Source of the DNA: an uncultured Caryophanales bacterium
GTDB lineage: Bacteria > Bacillota_I > Bacilli_A > Acholeplasmatales > Anaeroplasmataceae
Assembly (NCBI GenBank): GCA_946626345.1
Contig: CAMOUB010000003.1
Span: 1 to 43,316 of the forward strand
Direction: 5' to 3'
Length of the DNA stretch: 43,316 nt
Part shown: in pieces, positions 8,948 through 17,724 of the stretch
Position numbering within the stretch: the stretch's first letter is position 1
How the letters are laid out: the number at the start of each line of letters is the position of its first letter
Translations under genes and position numbers: made by a program
The notes under the pieces: model-generated
Told to the model about the DNA's origin: nothing
Database searches by the model: none
Seen by the model: the letters and a program-made list of their open reading frames with translations, nothing else

Positions 8948-9005
8948 ATGTACAATCAGTTAGTGGGTATATTTATTATAATCTATAATTTTAAAAATAT
9001 AAATA

Positions 9006-9929
9006 TTATTTTGTAAATAATGAAGTAAATGTAGCTGGTACTTTAGATTCTATTTTAATTATTTCATCTTTAAAAGGATGCTTGAATTCTAATTTAGATG
9101 CATGAAGCATTAATCTTTTAAATTGACCCTTTTCACTATATTTATCATCACCACATATTGGGCATCCTAAATGATTTAAGACAACTCTAATTTGATTTTT
9201 TCTTCCTGTATCAATTAATACTTTAACTAAAGAAAGACCATTTTTTTGAGATAGTACTTCATAATTTGTTATTGCTTTTTGTCCATCTTTATTAGATACA
9301 AAAACCATGTTATTTTTATCCTCTAATAAATTACAAATAATAGTATCTTTTTTCTTTGGTAATTGACCATTACATACTGCATAATATTCTCTTGTTATAA
9401 CAAAATCATTCCAATTTAATCTAAGCTTTGATTGTATTACAGGTGATTTTGCAAAAACTAATACACCAGAGGTTTCTTTATCAATTCTATGAATAACATA
9501 TGGTCTTAATGTTTTAGATTCTGCTTGCATAAATTGTAATACATAATTAAATGCTGATTCATTATCTTTATCACTTTCTACAGATAATAATCCATTAGGC
9601 TTATTAATTGCAAAAAAGTCATCATCTTCATAAATTATATCTATTTTAGGTAATCTCTTTTTAGGCTGTCCTGGTCTTTTAGAATTATCTATTACAGGTC
9701 TTTTAGAGATTTTAACTTCATCTTCTTTAGCTAAATTAAAATTATATTGACTAACAACACTACCATTGACTAATACCTGGTGGTTTGATAATAAATTTTT
9801 AACATTATTTCTAGATGTATTTAATTTTTCTAATAAAAATGGTAATAATTCATTTTGGTATTTAACCTTAAATACATTTGTATATTCAATTTTAGGCTTA
9901 TTGTCAAAAGATTTTCTATTATTTTTCAT
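9006..9929 (-). CDS. RluA/RluD-family pseudouridine synthase
   Basis: This 307-aa protein converts specific uridines to pseudouridine in rRNA or tRNA. An S4-like RNA-binding segment lies at about residues 25-75 (RNNVKNLLSNHQVLVNG). The catalytic domain has IIYEDDDFFAINKPNG and the catalytic-Asp motif HRIDKETSGVLVFAKS (about 145-160), then the late family signature GRKNQIRVVLNHLGCPICGD. Length and order match Firmicutes RluD-like enzymes (YlyB/YjbO/YhcT group), but the target uridine cannot be assigned. A basic, low-complexity start (MKNNRKSFDNKPK) precedes the S4 domain. GAGGT lies upstream of the ATG. Confidence 0.9.
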   Translation of the reverse strand: MKNNRKSFDNKPKIEYTNVFKVKYQNELLPFLLEKLNTSRNNVKNLLSNHQVLVNGSVVSQYNFNLAKEDEVKISKRPVIDNSKRPGQPKKRLPKIDIIYEDDDFFAINKPNGLLSVESDKDNESAFNYVLQFMQAESKTLRPYVIHRIDKETSGVLVFAKSPVIQSKLRLNWNDFVITREYYAVCNGQLPKKKDTIICNLLEDKNNMVFVSNKDGQKAITNYEVLSQKNGLSLVKVLIDTGRKNQIRVVLNHLGCPICGDDKYSEKGQFKRLMLHASKLEFKHPFKDEIIKIESKVPATFTSLFTK

Positions 9930-9944
9930 ATATACCTCTATAAA

Positions 9945-9968
9945 AAAAGCCTCATATTAAAGGCTTTT
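9945..9968 (-). terminator. Terminator of the macro-domain gene
   Basis: Minus strand AAAAGCCT, 8-base loop, AGGCTTTTTTT. The stem overlaps the last codons and stop of the macro-domain gene. Confidence 0.8.
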
Positions 9969-10497
9969 ATCTAATAATTTTTTTAGCTAATTTTTCATAT
10001 ATCATTTTTGTTTCATCATCATAACAAACAAAAACTATCTTAGTAAAATAATCAGGATGAGCTTTTAAATAATCCATAACTACTGTAATAGCTGTTTTAG
10101 CAGCTGGCTCTTTTGGAAAATGATATGAACCAGTTCCAAGTGCAGGAAATGCGATTGAATGCACATCCATTCTTAAGGCTAAATCTAAAACAGATTTGTA
10201 GCATGATTCTAATATTTTCATTGATTTTGAATTCTTATATACTTCAGGTACTGCATGAAATACTCTTTTACAAGGTAATTTATAGCCATTTGTGATTCTA
10301 CAATCACCTGGTTCACATCCTGTATATAATAAGCATTCTTGGTTCATTCCAAGTCCTGCAGCTTTAAATATTGCAGTATCTATTCCTCCACCGCCAAGTA
10401 GAGTTTTGGGTGCTGAATTAACAATAGCATCAACGCCCCAGTTAGATACAATATCTCCTTTTTCTATTTTAATTAATTCATTAAGATCTTGCTTCAT
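9967..10497 (-). CDS. Macro-domain protein with altered catalytic positions
   Basis: The whole 176-aa protein is a macro domain, the ADP-ribose binding fold that in many members removes acetyl or ADP-ribosyl groups. Visible are VNSAPKTLLGGGGIDTAI (residues about 27-45), then RITNGYKLP, HAVPEVY, and FPALGTGSYHFPKEPAAKTAI (about 118-138). In MacroD/YmdB enzymes the first segment reads NAANSSLLGGGGVDGAIH. Here the first Asn and the Asp are kept, but the second Asn is Pro and the His is Phe. It may therefore bind rather than hydrolyse, or hydrolyse by another route. It is cytoplasmic. TAGGAG precedes the ATG. Confidence 0.88.
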   Translation of the reverse strand: MKQDLNELIKIEKGDIVSNWGVDAIVNSAPKTLLGGGGIDTAIFKAAGLGMNQECLLYTGCEPGDCRITNGYKLPCKRVFHAVPEVYKNSKSMKILESCYKSVLDLALRMDVHSIAFPALGTGSYHFPKEPAAKTAITVVMDYLKAHPDYFTKIVFVCYDDETKMIYEKLAKKIIR

Positions 10498-10568
10498 AAT
10501 TTTTTTCTCCTAAACAATACTATTTTATTAATTATTGTTCATTTTGTCAAATTAGATATATTTTATGC

Positions 10569-11132
10569 TTATTTAGTCTTTTTTACACTATAGCCAAATT
10601 TACCAATATATTTTCCAAGTGAATAGTATTCACCATGACTATATGATATTAAATTTGCCTTCTCTAAATGAAATCTATTTGTTTCATCCATATATTTTTT
10701 ATCTACAGTTACACCTAAAATATCAGCAAGTATCATATCATGGCTTCCAAGCTTTATTACTTCTTTTACCTTACATTCTAAAGATACAGGAGATTCTTTA
10801 ATAGATGGGGCACTTACATATTTTGATTCAATTGGAGTTAAATTTAGTTCTTTAAATTTATCATGATCCCTACCTGATTTAACTCCACAATAATCACAAG
10901 CATATGTTAGATTTTCATTGACTAAATTAACAACAAATTCTTTAGTATCTAAAATCATATTATATGAATATCTTTCAGGTCTAACTGATATATATAATAT
11001 TGGTGGATTAGTGCATACATTACCACACCAGGCAACTGTAATTATATTTAGTTTTCCATCTTTTCCTTTTACACTTACCATTACTGCAGGTAATGGATTT
11101 AGCATATTTCCTGCCTTCCAATATTCTTTCAT
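10569..11132 (-). CDS. Flavin reductase-like (FMN split-barrel) protein
   Basis: At 187 aa this matches the flavin_reduct family. NPLPAVMVSVKGKDGKLNIITVAWCG opens the split barrel, followed by PPILYISVRPERYSY and FVVNL, the usual FMN-phosphate and isoalloxazine contact areas. YACDYCGVKSGRDHDKF is the mid-domain signature. Members bind FMN and reduce flavin or other small substrates; the partner is not evident. It starts 36 bases after the stop of the diguanylate cyclase with no clear terminator between, so the two may be co-transcribed. A second, different family member lies at 17724-18275. Confidence 0.85.
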   Translation of the reverse strand: MKEYWKAGNMLNPLPAVMVSVKGKDGKLNIITVAWCGNVCTNPPILYISVRPERYSYNMILDTKEFVVNLVNENLTYACDYCGVKSGRDHDKFKELNLTPIESKYVSAPSIKESPVSLECKVKEVIKLGSHDMILADILGVTVDKKYMDETNRFHLEKANLISYSHGEYYSLGKYIGKFGYSVKKTK

Positions 11133-11168
11133 ATTAGTCCTTTCTAATTAAAAATAAAAGATAGTAGG

Positions 11169-12254
11169 TTATTTTGCATTTATGTATTTATCTACTTTCG
11201 TTTTTTTCTTTTCAAAATACATTGCTTGATCTGCATCATATAAAGCATCATGAAATGATTTATTTTCTATTAGCGAATAACCAAAAGCACATGAATATGA
11301 AGTCTTTTTCAAGCACTCTTTCATATGATTAATATTTGATACAACGTCCTTTTCAGTAACATTTGTATATAATATTTCAAATTCATCTCCACCAATTCTA
11401 TAGGCTATACCATGTTCTCCACATTCTTTAGCTAGAATTTCTGCAACAGTCTTTAGTGCCTCATCACCTTTTAGGTGACCATATGTATCATTAAAATATT
11501 TTAAGTCATTCATATCTATTGATACTACTGCACCTTTTTTAGAGGCAATATACTTTGCATCCTGGTAAAAATTTTGTCTATTATTTAATCCTGTTAAAGA
11601 ATCTGTGCCTGATTTATAAATATATGTAAAAGTATAATACAATAATAATGCTGTTGCATAAATTGGTGAATAATCTTGGTTATGAGAGAATATAAAATAC
11701 AATATAACTCCTAAAACAGATGTTGATAAAATGAATATTACAACAAGCTTACTTTTTGAAGTATTATTCTTTAAATATTTTACATTTTGTATAGAGAAAA
11801 CAATTATATAAAATGCTTCAATAACATAAGGCAAATATCTTAAAGGACCACCGAAATATTTATTATCATTTGAAAAATAACAAACGATATGTGTCCACTG
11901 AGATGTAAAATAAAAAGGAATAGATAATGTTGCAGGGATAGTTAATATAGCAAATAATATTTTATTTTCTTTAGAAATAGGTGATATTATTTGCATACAT
12001 AAAATCATTACAATAGGATATAGTGAATATTTTAATGCTGTAAGCATTGGTCTTGCTAGAGATAGTTTTTCAAATGATTGAGTCCAAAGCTCAACATAAG
12101 TAGCTATTGACACAATTAATAATAATACAGCAGCAATTCTTGTCATTTTTTTAGTTGTATCATTTAAATGAGTACTAATTAATGATATTAAAAATAAACC
12201 ACTAACTTCAAAGATTAATATATAATTTTCTAAAACATAATCTATAAAACCCAT
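11169..12254 (-). CDS. Membrane diguanylate cyclase (GGDEF)
   Basis: At 361 aa, the N-terminal about 215 residues hold some seven hydrophobic segments, then a GGDEF domain at about 220-355. The domain shows DSLTGLNNR, DMNDLKYFNDTYGHLKGDEAL and YRIGGDEF, all positions needed to make c-di-GMP from two GTP. The four residues where the inhibitory I-site RxxD should lie do not match, so product inhibition is probably absent. The membrane part is likely the sensor; its signal is unknown. GGAGGG lies before the ATG. One of five c-di-GMP genes in the window. Confidence 0.9.
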   Translation of the reverse strand: MGFIDYVLENYILIFEVSGLFLISLISTHLNDTTKKMTRIAAVLLLIVSIATYVELWTQSFEKLSLARPMLTALKYSLYPIVMILCMQIISPISKENKILFAILTIPATLSIPFYFTSQWTHIVCYFSNDNKYFGGPLRYLPYVIEAFYIIVFSIQNVKYLKNNTSKSKLVVIFILSTSVLGVILYFIFSHNQDYSPIYATALLLYYTFTYIYKSGTDSLTGLNNRQNFYQDAKYIASKKGAVVSIDMNDLKYFNDTYGHLKGDEALKTVAEILAKECGEHGIAYRIGGDEFEILYTNVTEKDVVSNINHMKECLKKTSYSCAFGYSLIENKSFHDALYDADQAMYFEKKKTKVDKYINAK

Positions 12255-12331
12255 TATATCCCTCCTTTATTTGAAAAAACAAACTATTTCCCGTTTTTGA
12301 TTATAACATATAATACTATGTATAATAAATA

Positions 12332-12378
12332 AAAAAGCTACATATTCAATGTAATAAACATCATTTATGCAGCTTTTT
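12332..12378 (-). terminator. Terminator of the MscS-type gene
   Basis: Minus strand AAAAAGCTGCATA pairs with TATGTAGCTTTTT over a 21-base loop (one mismatch), then a T-rich tail, directly after the MscS stop. Confidence 0.75.
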
Positions 12379-12385
12379 CAATTAT

Positions 12386-13270
12386 TTACTTATTTGTAAT
12401 ATTTACATCTAATTGGTTATAAGGAATTTGAATATGATTTTCATCTAATACATCCTTAAAATCCTTTAATAATTGGAAATTAACTGTCCAATAATCAGTA
12501 TTTTTAACCCAACATCTACATGTTATATTTATACTACTATCAGCATATTCTGATACTTCTGCAAAAATAGGTTGATCTTTTAATACTAAATCATTATTAT
12601 TCATACATTTCTTTAGAACATTCTTAGCTAAATCAACATTTGAATCATATGATACAGACATTATTATATCTATTCTTCTTGTTTCTTTTAATGAATTATT
12701 TACGATAACACCATTAGCTAGGCTACCATTAGGAATATATACAACTCTATTATCTGGAGTTCTTAATGTTGTATAAAATAATTTAATATCTTCTACTGTT
12801 CCTTTTTCACCTTGTGCAACTATAAAATCATCTAGCTTAAATGGGCGCATTACAATTAAGATTACACCACCAGCAAAATTAGATAATGTACCTTGTATTG
12901 CAAGACCAATTCCCACTCCTGCAGAAGTTATAACAGCTGCAATAGACGATGTTTGGACTCCTAAAAATCCTACTAAGCATAAAACAATTAATATTTTTAA
13001 AGATAATCTAGTTACATTTACTAATACTCTAGATAATGTAGCATCAGCATTTTTTCTTTCTAATCTTTTTGTTATTTTTTTAGAAATTAAATTAATAATT
13101 TTAAATGAAACAATTAAAATAATAATCGCTAAAATTATCTTAATACCTGTATTAACACACCATTCAACAACTACCTGCCAAACGTGGTTCCAATCAATTC
13201 CATTTGAGGCTTGTTGAGCTGTAGTTGATTCAATAGTTTCTACAGTACTTATAGTTTCTTCTAAATCCAT
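12386..13270 (-). CDS. Small-conductance mechanosensitive channel, MscS family
   Basis: The track starts at 13306, but GGAGG sits 6 bases before the ATG at 13270, giving a 294-aa protein starting MDLEETIST. Three transmembrane segments span about residues 25-150. The pore helix reads SAGVGIGLAIQGTLSNFAGG, followed by VMRPFKLDDFI and the beta domain with YIPNGSLANG. These are the family's pore and ribosomal-like beta motifs. The channel releases solutes on hypo-osmotic shock. It is flanked by a terminator downstream and the copper operon upstream, so it is probably a single-gene unit. Confidence 0.92.
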   Translation of the reverse strand: MDLEETISTVETIESTTAQQASNGIDWNHVWQVVVEWCVNTGIKIILAIIILIVSFKIINLISKKITKRLERKNADATLSRVLVNVTRLSLKILIVLCLVGFLGVQTSSIAAVITSAGVGIGLAIQGTLSNFAGGVILIVMRPFKLDDFIVAQGEKGTVEDIKLFYTTLRTPDNRVVYIPNGSLANGVIVNNSLKETRRIDIIMSVSYDSNVDLAKNVLKKCMNNNDLVLKDQPIFAEVSEYADSSINITCRCWVKNTDYWTVNFQLLKDFKDVLDENHIQIPYNQLDVNITNK

Positions 13271-13356
13271 TTTAAACCTCCAACCAAACAAGAGATATTT
13301 TATCATTTTATGATAAATCTATCAAGATTAAAAAATATATTTTATATTATTAAATC

Positions 13357-13560
13357 TTATTTTGCTTCGTATCCAGCATCAATAATTGATTTTACTAAAT
13401 CTTCTCTAGCTACATTTTTTGTTACACTTACAGTAACATTTTTCTTATCAAGGTCAGCATTTGCCTCACTAACTCCATCAATCTTTAAGCATGCATCCTC
13501 TACATGCTTTTTACAATGCATACACATCATTCCATTAACATTAATTACTATTTTTTCCAT
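13357..13560 (-). CDS. Nested CopZ-like copper chaperone inside copA
   Basis: In frame with the last 67 codons of copA there is an ATG at 13558-13560 preceded, 8 bases away, by AAGGAGG (13569-13575). The resulting 67-aa protein MEKIVINVNGMMCMHCKKHVE... has the size, start and GMxCxxC motif of free CopZ chaperones. The preceding linker (KNVITNKEENN) is polar and low in content, as expected if it mainly carries the ribosome site. I infer that the cell may make both a fused domain and a free chaperone. A plain fusion without internal initiation is the alternative. Confidence 0.55.
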   Translation of the reverse strand: MEKIVINVNGMMCMHCKKHVEDACLKIDGVSEANADLDKKNVTVSVTKNVAREDLVKSIIDAGYEAK

Positions 13561-15891
13561 ATTATTTTCCTCCTTATTAGTAATTACATTTTTTATAAAT
13601 AATAAATCTTCTTCTTTAATTTTTCTATTATTTTTATGCTTATTAGCATCAAATAAATTTAAGCGTAAGGCATTTAATACTACAAATATACTTGAAAAGC
13701 TCATTGCAAGTGCACCATACCATGGCTTTAAGCTTACTAAATATTCATTATTTGTAAAATAAAATATACCAAATGCGATAGGTATCATTATTAAATTATA
13801 AAAGAATGCCCAGAATAAATTTTGTTTAATATTTTTTACTATTTCTCTTGATATTCTAATTGTTTTAACTAAATCATTTAGGCTTGATTTTACAAGTACA
13901 ATATCTGCTGAATCAATCGCAATATCAGATCCAGCTCCAATTGCAATGCCAATGTCTGCGCTAGTTAATGCTAAGGCATCATTAATACCATCGCCAACCA
14001 TTATAGTACTTCCATTTTTCTTTATTTTTTCAACTATATCTTTTTTATCTATTGGTAATACATCTGAAATAAAATAATCGATTTCTACCTCTTTTGCAAT
14101 AGATGAGGCTGTAATATGATTATCGCCTGTTAGCATTATAGGAATCAATCCTAATTCCTTTAGATTTTTTATAGCAATTTTAGAATCTTCTTTTATTTTA
14201 TCTGCAACAGCAACTATTCCTATTAATTCATTATCTAAAATAAATATTAATGGAGTTTTACCTGATTGGGCAATATCATTAATTATTTCTAATTTTGAAT
14301 CATCTATATTAATTAATTCTTTAGCATATTTTAAATTAATACCATATGCTAATTTATTATCAATAATTCCAGATACTCCTTTTCCACCTATTTCTTTAAA
14401 ATCTTTTACTTCTTTTTTCTCATAGCTACATTTATATTCGTTTATAGCACTAGCAAGTGGATGACTTGAATTTTCTTCTAATGATTTAATAATTGATAAA
14501 AATTTTGCTTGATCAATAAATGGAACTATACTATATACCTTAGGCTTACCCATTGTTATAGTTCCTGTTTTATCTAATATTACATATTTTGCATCCTTTA
14601 TATTTTCAATAGATAATGCATTTTTAAATAATATTCCATTTTTAAATGACAATCCAGAACCAACCATTATTGCAACAGGTGTTGCAAGGCCTAAAGCACA
14701 TGGGCATGATATAACTAAAACCATTACTGCTCTATTAATTGCATATGTTAATATTGTTTCATTTATATCTAGATTAATTACATTACCAAGTATAAACCAA
14801 TATGTAAATGCTAAAAGTGATATAAGCATAACAACTGGCACAAATATTGCTGCAACCTTATCAACTAATCTTTGAATTTTAGGCTTAGTTTGATTTAGGT
14901 CATATACCATTTTTATTATTTTAGATAATGAAGTATCTTCACCAACTGATTTAGCTTCACATTTTAAAATACCATTTAAATTTATAGTACCACTATAAAT
15001 ATTATCGCCTATTGTTTTATCAACAGGCATTGATTCTCCTGTTAGCATATTTTCATCTACTGATGATATACCATCAATTATTTTTCCATCTACAGGAATT
15101 GAATCTCCTGCCTTAACTATAAATATATCACCTATTTTAATATCAGATGCTTTTACTCTAACTTCTTTTCCATCCTTTATTATTGTTCCTTCTTTTGGTG
15201 CTAAATTCATTAATGATTTTAATGCATTTGTAGTTTTTCCTTTAGAATATTCTTCTAACATTTTTCCAATTGAAATTAATGTAGGAACCATACCTGCAGT
15301 TTCAAATGTTAAATTCATTGCATATTTCATAATCATATGATCATCATTTTTATAATAAGCCATAATAAATAATATAACTATAGCATATATAAATGATACC
15401 ATTGAACCTAAGGCAACTAATGTATCCATATTAGGACTTCTATTGATTAAAGCTTTAAATCCTGATATATAAAATCGTTTATTTAATAACATTATAATAG
15501 CTGATAAAATCATTAATATTAATCCCAATATTAAAGGATTTTTATCTAAATTAAATATATAAAAATGCATCATAAATCCCATTGATAAATAGAATAATGG
15601 AATTAGAAAAATTATTGAAAAAATTAATCTAATTATAAGAGGTTTAATCTTATTTTCTTCTTTTTCAAAATTTTTAGAGTTTATACCTTTAGCATTACTT
15701 TCATATCCTGCCTTTTTAATTGCCATATTGATTTCATCAATTCTTTTTGGATCATCGATATTACAATCCATTGTATTAGTTAATAAATTAACTTCAACAT
15801 CTGATACTCCATCAACACTTTTAGCAGCTTTACTAACATGAGATGCACATGCAGCACAGGTCATTCCTTTTATATCAAATCTTTGTTTCAT
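13357..15891 (-). CDS. copA: Copper-exporting P1B ATPase with N- and C-terminal metal-binding domains
   Basis: This 844-aa pump exports Cu(I). An N-terminal HMA domain (GMTCAACASHV, about residues 9-19) is followed by eight membrane helices. The core has TGES, CPC (SCPCALGLATP), the DKTGT phosphorylation site, HP (SSHPLASA) and GDGINDA. A second HMA domain with GMMCMHCKKHVE sits at the very C-terminus (residues about 778-844). Most Firmicutes CopA have their HMA domains only at the N-terminus; the C-terminal copy looks like a CopZ chaperone. An internal SD and ATG precede it (see the nested entry). It overlaps csoR by one base (TAATG) and shares its promoter. Confidence 0.93.
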   Translation of the reverse strand: MKQRFDIKGMTCAACASHVSKAAKSVDGVSDVEVNLLTNTMDCNIDDPKRIDEINMAIKKAGYESNAKGINSKNFEKEENKIKPLIIRLIFSIIFLIPLFYLSMGFMMHFYIFNLDKNPLILGLILMILSAIIMLLNKRFYISGFKALINRSPNMDTLVALGSMVSFIYAIVILFIMAYYKNDDHMIMKYAMNLTFETAGMVPTLISIGKMLEEYSKGKTTNALKSLMNLAPKEGTIIKDGKEVRVKASDIKIGDIFIVKAGDSIPVDGKIIDGISSVDENMLTGESMPVDKTIGDNIYSGTINLNGILKCEAKSVGEDTSLSKIIKMVYDLNQTKPKIQRLVDKVAAIFVPVVMLISLLAFTYWFILGNVINLDINETILTYAINRAVMVLVISCPCALGLATPVAIMVGSGLSFKNGILFKNALSIENIKDAKYVILDKTGTITMGKPKVYSIVPFIDQAKFLSIIKSLEENSSHPLASAINEYKCSYEKKEVKDFKEIGGKGVSGIIDNKLAYGINLKYAKELINIDDSKLEIINDIAQSGKTPLIFILDNELIGIVAVADKIKEDSKIAIKNLKELGLIPIMLTGDNHITASSIAKEVEIDYFISDVLPIDKKDIVEKIKKNGSTIMVGDGINDALALTSADIGIAIGAGSDIAIDSADIVLVKSSLNDLVKTIRISREIVKNIKQNLFWAFFYNLIMIPIAFGIFYFTNNEYLVSLKPWYGALAMSFSSIFVVLNALRLNLFDANKHKNNRKIKEEDLLFIKNVITNKEENNMEKIVINVNGMMCMHCKKHVEDACLKIDGVSEANADLDKKNVTVSVTKNVAREDLVKSIIDAGYEAK
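13569..13575 (-). promoter_or_regulatory. Internal Shine-Dalgarno site within copA
   Basis: AAGGAGG on the minus strand, 8 bases before an in-frame ATG. It is among the strongest ribosome sites in the window and lies inside a reading frame, where such a match is not expected for coding reasons. Confidence 0.6.
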
Positions 15892-16187
15892 TATGAAAAC
15901 CTCCTAAATAGATCTACTATTTCATCAAGCTTTTCATAATCGCCATCTTTAATTCCATTTAATACACATGAATGCATATGATTATCTAAAATTACTGATG
16001 CTAATGATTTAATAGCCTTATCTACTGCTGATAATTGAATTAAGATATCAGCACAATATCTATCATCATTTATCATTTTTTTAATACCATCTAATTGTCC
16101 TGTAATTCTATTTAATCTTGACAATAATTTATTTTTATCATCATCACTTCTATTAACTTTAATATCTTTATTACAATTACATGCCAT
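15891..16187 (-). CDS. csoR: CsoR copper-sensing repressor
   Basis: A 98-aa all-helical repressor of the CsoR/RcnR family. The Cu(I) ligand triad C-H-C is present: Cys in DDRYCADIL, and His and Cys in DNHMHSC. RLNRITGQLDGIKKM is the DNA-facing helix. The N-terminus (MACNCNKD) carries two more cysteines. When copper binds, it releases the operator and lets csoR-copA be expressed. It is the first gene of the operon, downstream of a matching operator, and overlaps copA by one base. Confidence 0.93.
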   Translation of the reverse strand: MACNCNKDIKVNRSDDDKNKLLSRLNRITGQLDGIKKMINDDRYCADILIQLSAVDKAIKSLASVILDNHMHSCVLNGIKDGDYEKLDEIVDLFRRFS

Positions 16188-16204
16188 ATTTCATCACCAC
16201 TTAT

Positions 16205-16233
16205 ATAATATACCCCCATAGGGTATATGTCAA
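16205..16233 (-). promoter_or_regulatory. csoR-copA promoter with CsoR operator
   Basis: Minus strand TTGACA (16228-16233), 17-base spacer, TATTAT (16205-16210). The spacer holds ATATACCCTATGGGGGTATAT (16208-16228), a G/C-tract inverted repeat of the known CsoR operator type. Repressor binding would block polymerase directly. Confidence 0.88.
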
Positions 16234-16268
16234 TGATAAAAATATGTTAAAATATGTTAGGTGATATT

Positions 16269-16919
16269 ATGCGACTTTTAAATTATGTTAAGATATTTTA
16301 TGGCATTACTAGATTAGAACTTCTAGAGCTTGATAAAAATGATTTAGTATTAGTAAATAATAAAAAAGAAAAATTAACATATAAATTAAAAGAATCTGAT
16401 ATCGTTACTATTAATGGAAAGATAATAGAAAAATTCCCGTTTTCATATTATATGTATAATAAACCTAAAGGCATATTATCTATGATATCTAATAATAATG
16501 ATAGTTATATTAATAATATTAATATTGATAAAAAATTAATGGTTGCCGGAAGATTAGATAAAGATAGTGAGGGCCTATTACTATTATCTAATGATCCTGA
16601 ATTTATTAATTCTATAATGGGTGAAAAATCAATTATTGAAAAGGAATATATAGTTACTACTTTTAATAAAATTAATACTGAATTTATTAATAAAATGAAT
16701 GGAGAATTTATTATAAGAGGACACTTATTAAAGCCTGTTAAAATAAAAATAATTGATGATTATAATTTTAGTATTATATTAACTGAAGGAATATATCACC
16801 AAATTAGAAAAATGGTTATAGAATCAGGAAATAGAGTTAAAAATTTAAAAAGAATTAGAATTGGAAAATATAAATTAAATGACCTAAAAACTTCATCTAT
16901 TATAGAAATTAAACCCTAA
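16269..16919 (+). CDS. RsuA/RluB-family pseudouridine synthase
   Basis: ATG at 16269 has AGGTGAT five bases ahead, so it is preferred over the track start at 16254, giving 216 aa. The N-terminal about 50 residues are a shortened, divergent S4-like domain. FSYYMYNKPKGILSM then opens the catalytic domain, and VAGRLDKDSEGLLLLSNDPEF carries the catalytic Asp in the RsuA/RluB signature. EGIYHQIRKMVIESGNRVKNLKR is the late signature. It modifies a uridine in rRNA; which one is not decidable here. It is divergent from csoR and one of two plus-strand genes. Confidence 0.88.
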   Translation: MRLLNYVKIFYGITRLELLELDKNDLVLVNNKKEKLTYKLKESDIVTINGKIIEKFPFSYYMYNKPKGILSMISNNNDSYINNINIDKKLMVAGRLDKDSEGLLLLSNDPEFINSIMGEKSIIEKEYIVTTFNKINTEFINKMNGEFIIRGHLLKPVKIKIIDDYNFSIILTEGIYHQIRKMVIESGNRVKNLKRIRIGKYKLNDLKTSSIIEIKP

Positions 16920-16922
16920 GAA

Positions 16923-16948
16923 AAAAGAATGAGACGACTCATTCTTTT
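16923..16948. terminator. Bidirectional terminator
   Basis: AAAAGAATGAG, loop ACGA, CTCATTCTTTT, with A and T runs on either side. It lies between the convergent pseudouridine synthase and SDR genes. Confidence 0.88.
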
Positions 16949-16953
16949 ATTTT

Positions 16954-17724
16954 TTATTTTTTCTTTTGACTTCTTAAATAATAACCTATAACAAATTTAG
17001 TAGTTACAAATTTCATTATAAAATTAACAAATTTAACATTAAATCCATATGTAGATACTATTTTAGATCTTCTATATAAATCACGGTAAGCTCTTTTTAC
17101 AATTACATCTGCTTCATAGATTTTTCCATAATATCTAACCTTATCATTTTGTTTGGTATCAGCCCTTGATATAAATTTAGTATTAACCCAGCTTGGGCAT
17201 AATGCCATTATTCTTATACCTCTAGGCTTTAATTCTGCATATAATGACTCAGTATAGCCTTTTACAAAGGCTTTTGTGGCTTGATATGTTGCCATATAAG
17301 GAATAGGTTGGAAAGCCGCACGAGAGGCAACCTCTAATATTTTAGCTCCACTTGACATATATTTTGAAACATATCTAGTTAATAATACTAATGCTTTTAC
17401 ATTTAGGTCTATCATACCTAAATCATCTTCTAAATCAATTTTATCGAAATCACCAAATTTAGCATAGCCTGCATTATTAATTAATAATTTAACATCAGGT
17501 GATTCTTTTTCTAATAATTCATTAATTTTAGATATAGATTTTTCTTTGGTTAAATCTAAAGGAATTATTCTTAATGGTATATTAGTTATTAATTTTAATT
17601 CCTCTAATGATTTTTCATTTCTAGATATAACCCAAATTTCATCTACATTTACCCATTTATTAGCTTGAAATAGAAATTCTCTTCCAAGGCCAGATGAGGC
17701 ACCTGTAATGATTGCAATTTCCAT
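16954..17724 (-). CDS. Short-chain dehydrogenase/reductase
   Basis: 256 aa, classical SDR Rossmann fold. IITGASSGLGREF is the nucleotide loop (TGxxxGxG), NNAG the strand-4 motif, a Ser lies in LEVASRAAF, and TYQATK gives the YxxxK catalytic pair. A hydrophobic and basic C-terminal extension (residues about 225-256) may touch the membrane. It is the last gene of the TetR operon, starting inside the preceding stop (TAATG). The substrate is unknown. The DltE/YqjQ-like group is closest in style. Confidence 0.88.
   Translation of the reverse strand: MEIAIITGASSGLGREFLFQANKWVNVDEIWVISRNEKSLEELKLITNIPLRIIPLDLTKEKSISKINELLEKESPDVKLLINNAGYAKFGDFDKIDLEDDLGMIDLNVKALVLLTRYVSKYMSSGAKILEVASRAAFQPIPYMATYQATKAFVKGYTESLYAELKPRGIRIMALCPSWVNTKFISRADTKQNDKVRYYGKIYEADVIVKRAYRDLYRRSKIVSTYGFNVKFVNFIMKFVTTKFVIGYYLRSQKKK

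Noticed and set aside
8914-8955. N-terminal extension of the zincin from TTG 8955
   Set aside because: These codons are made of a perfect terminator hairpin and encode a Phe/Tyr-rich stretch without family support.
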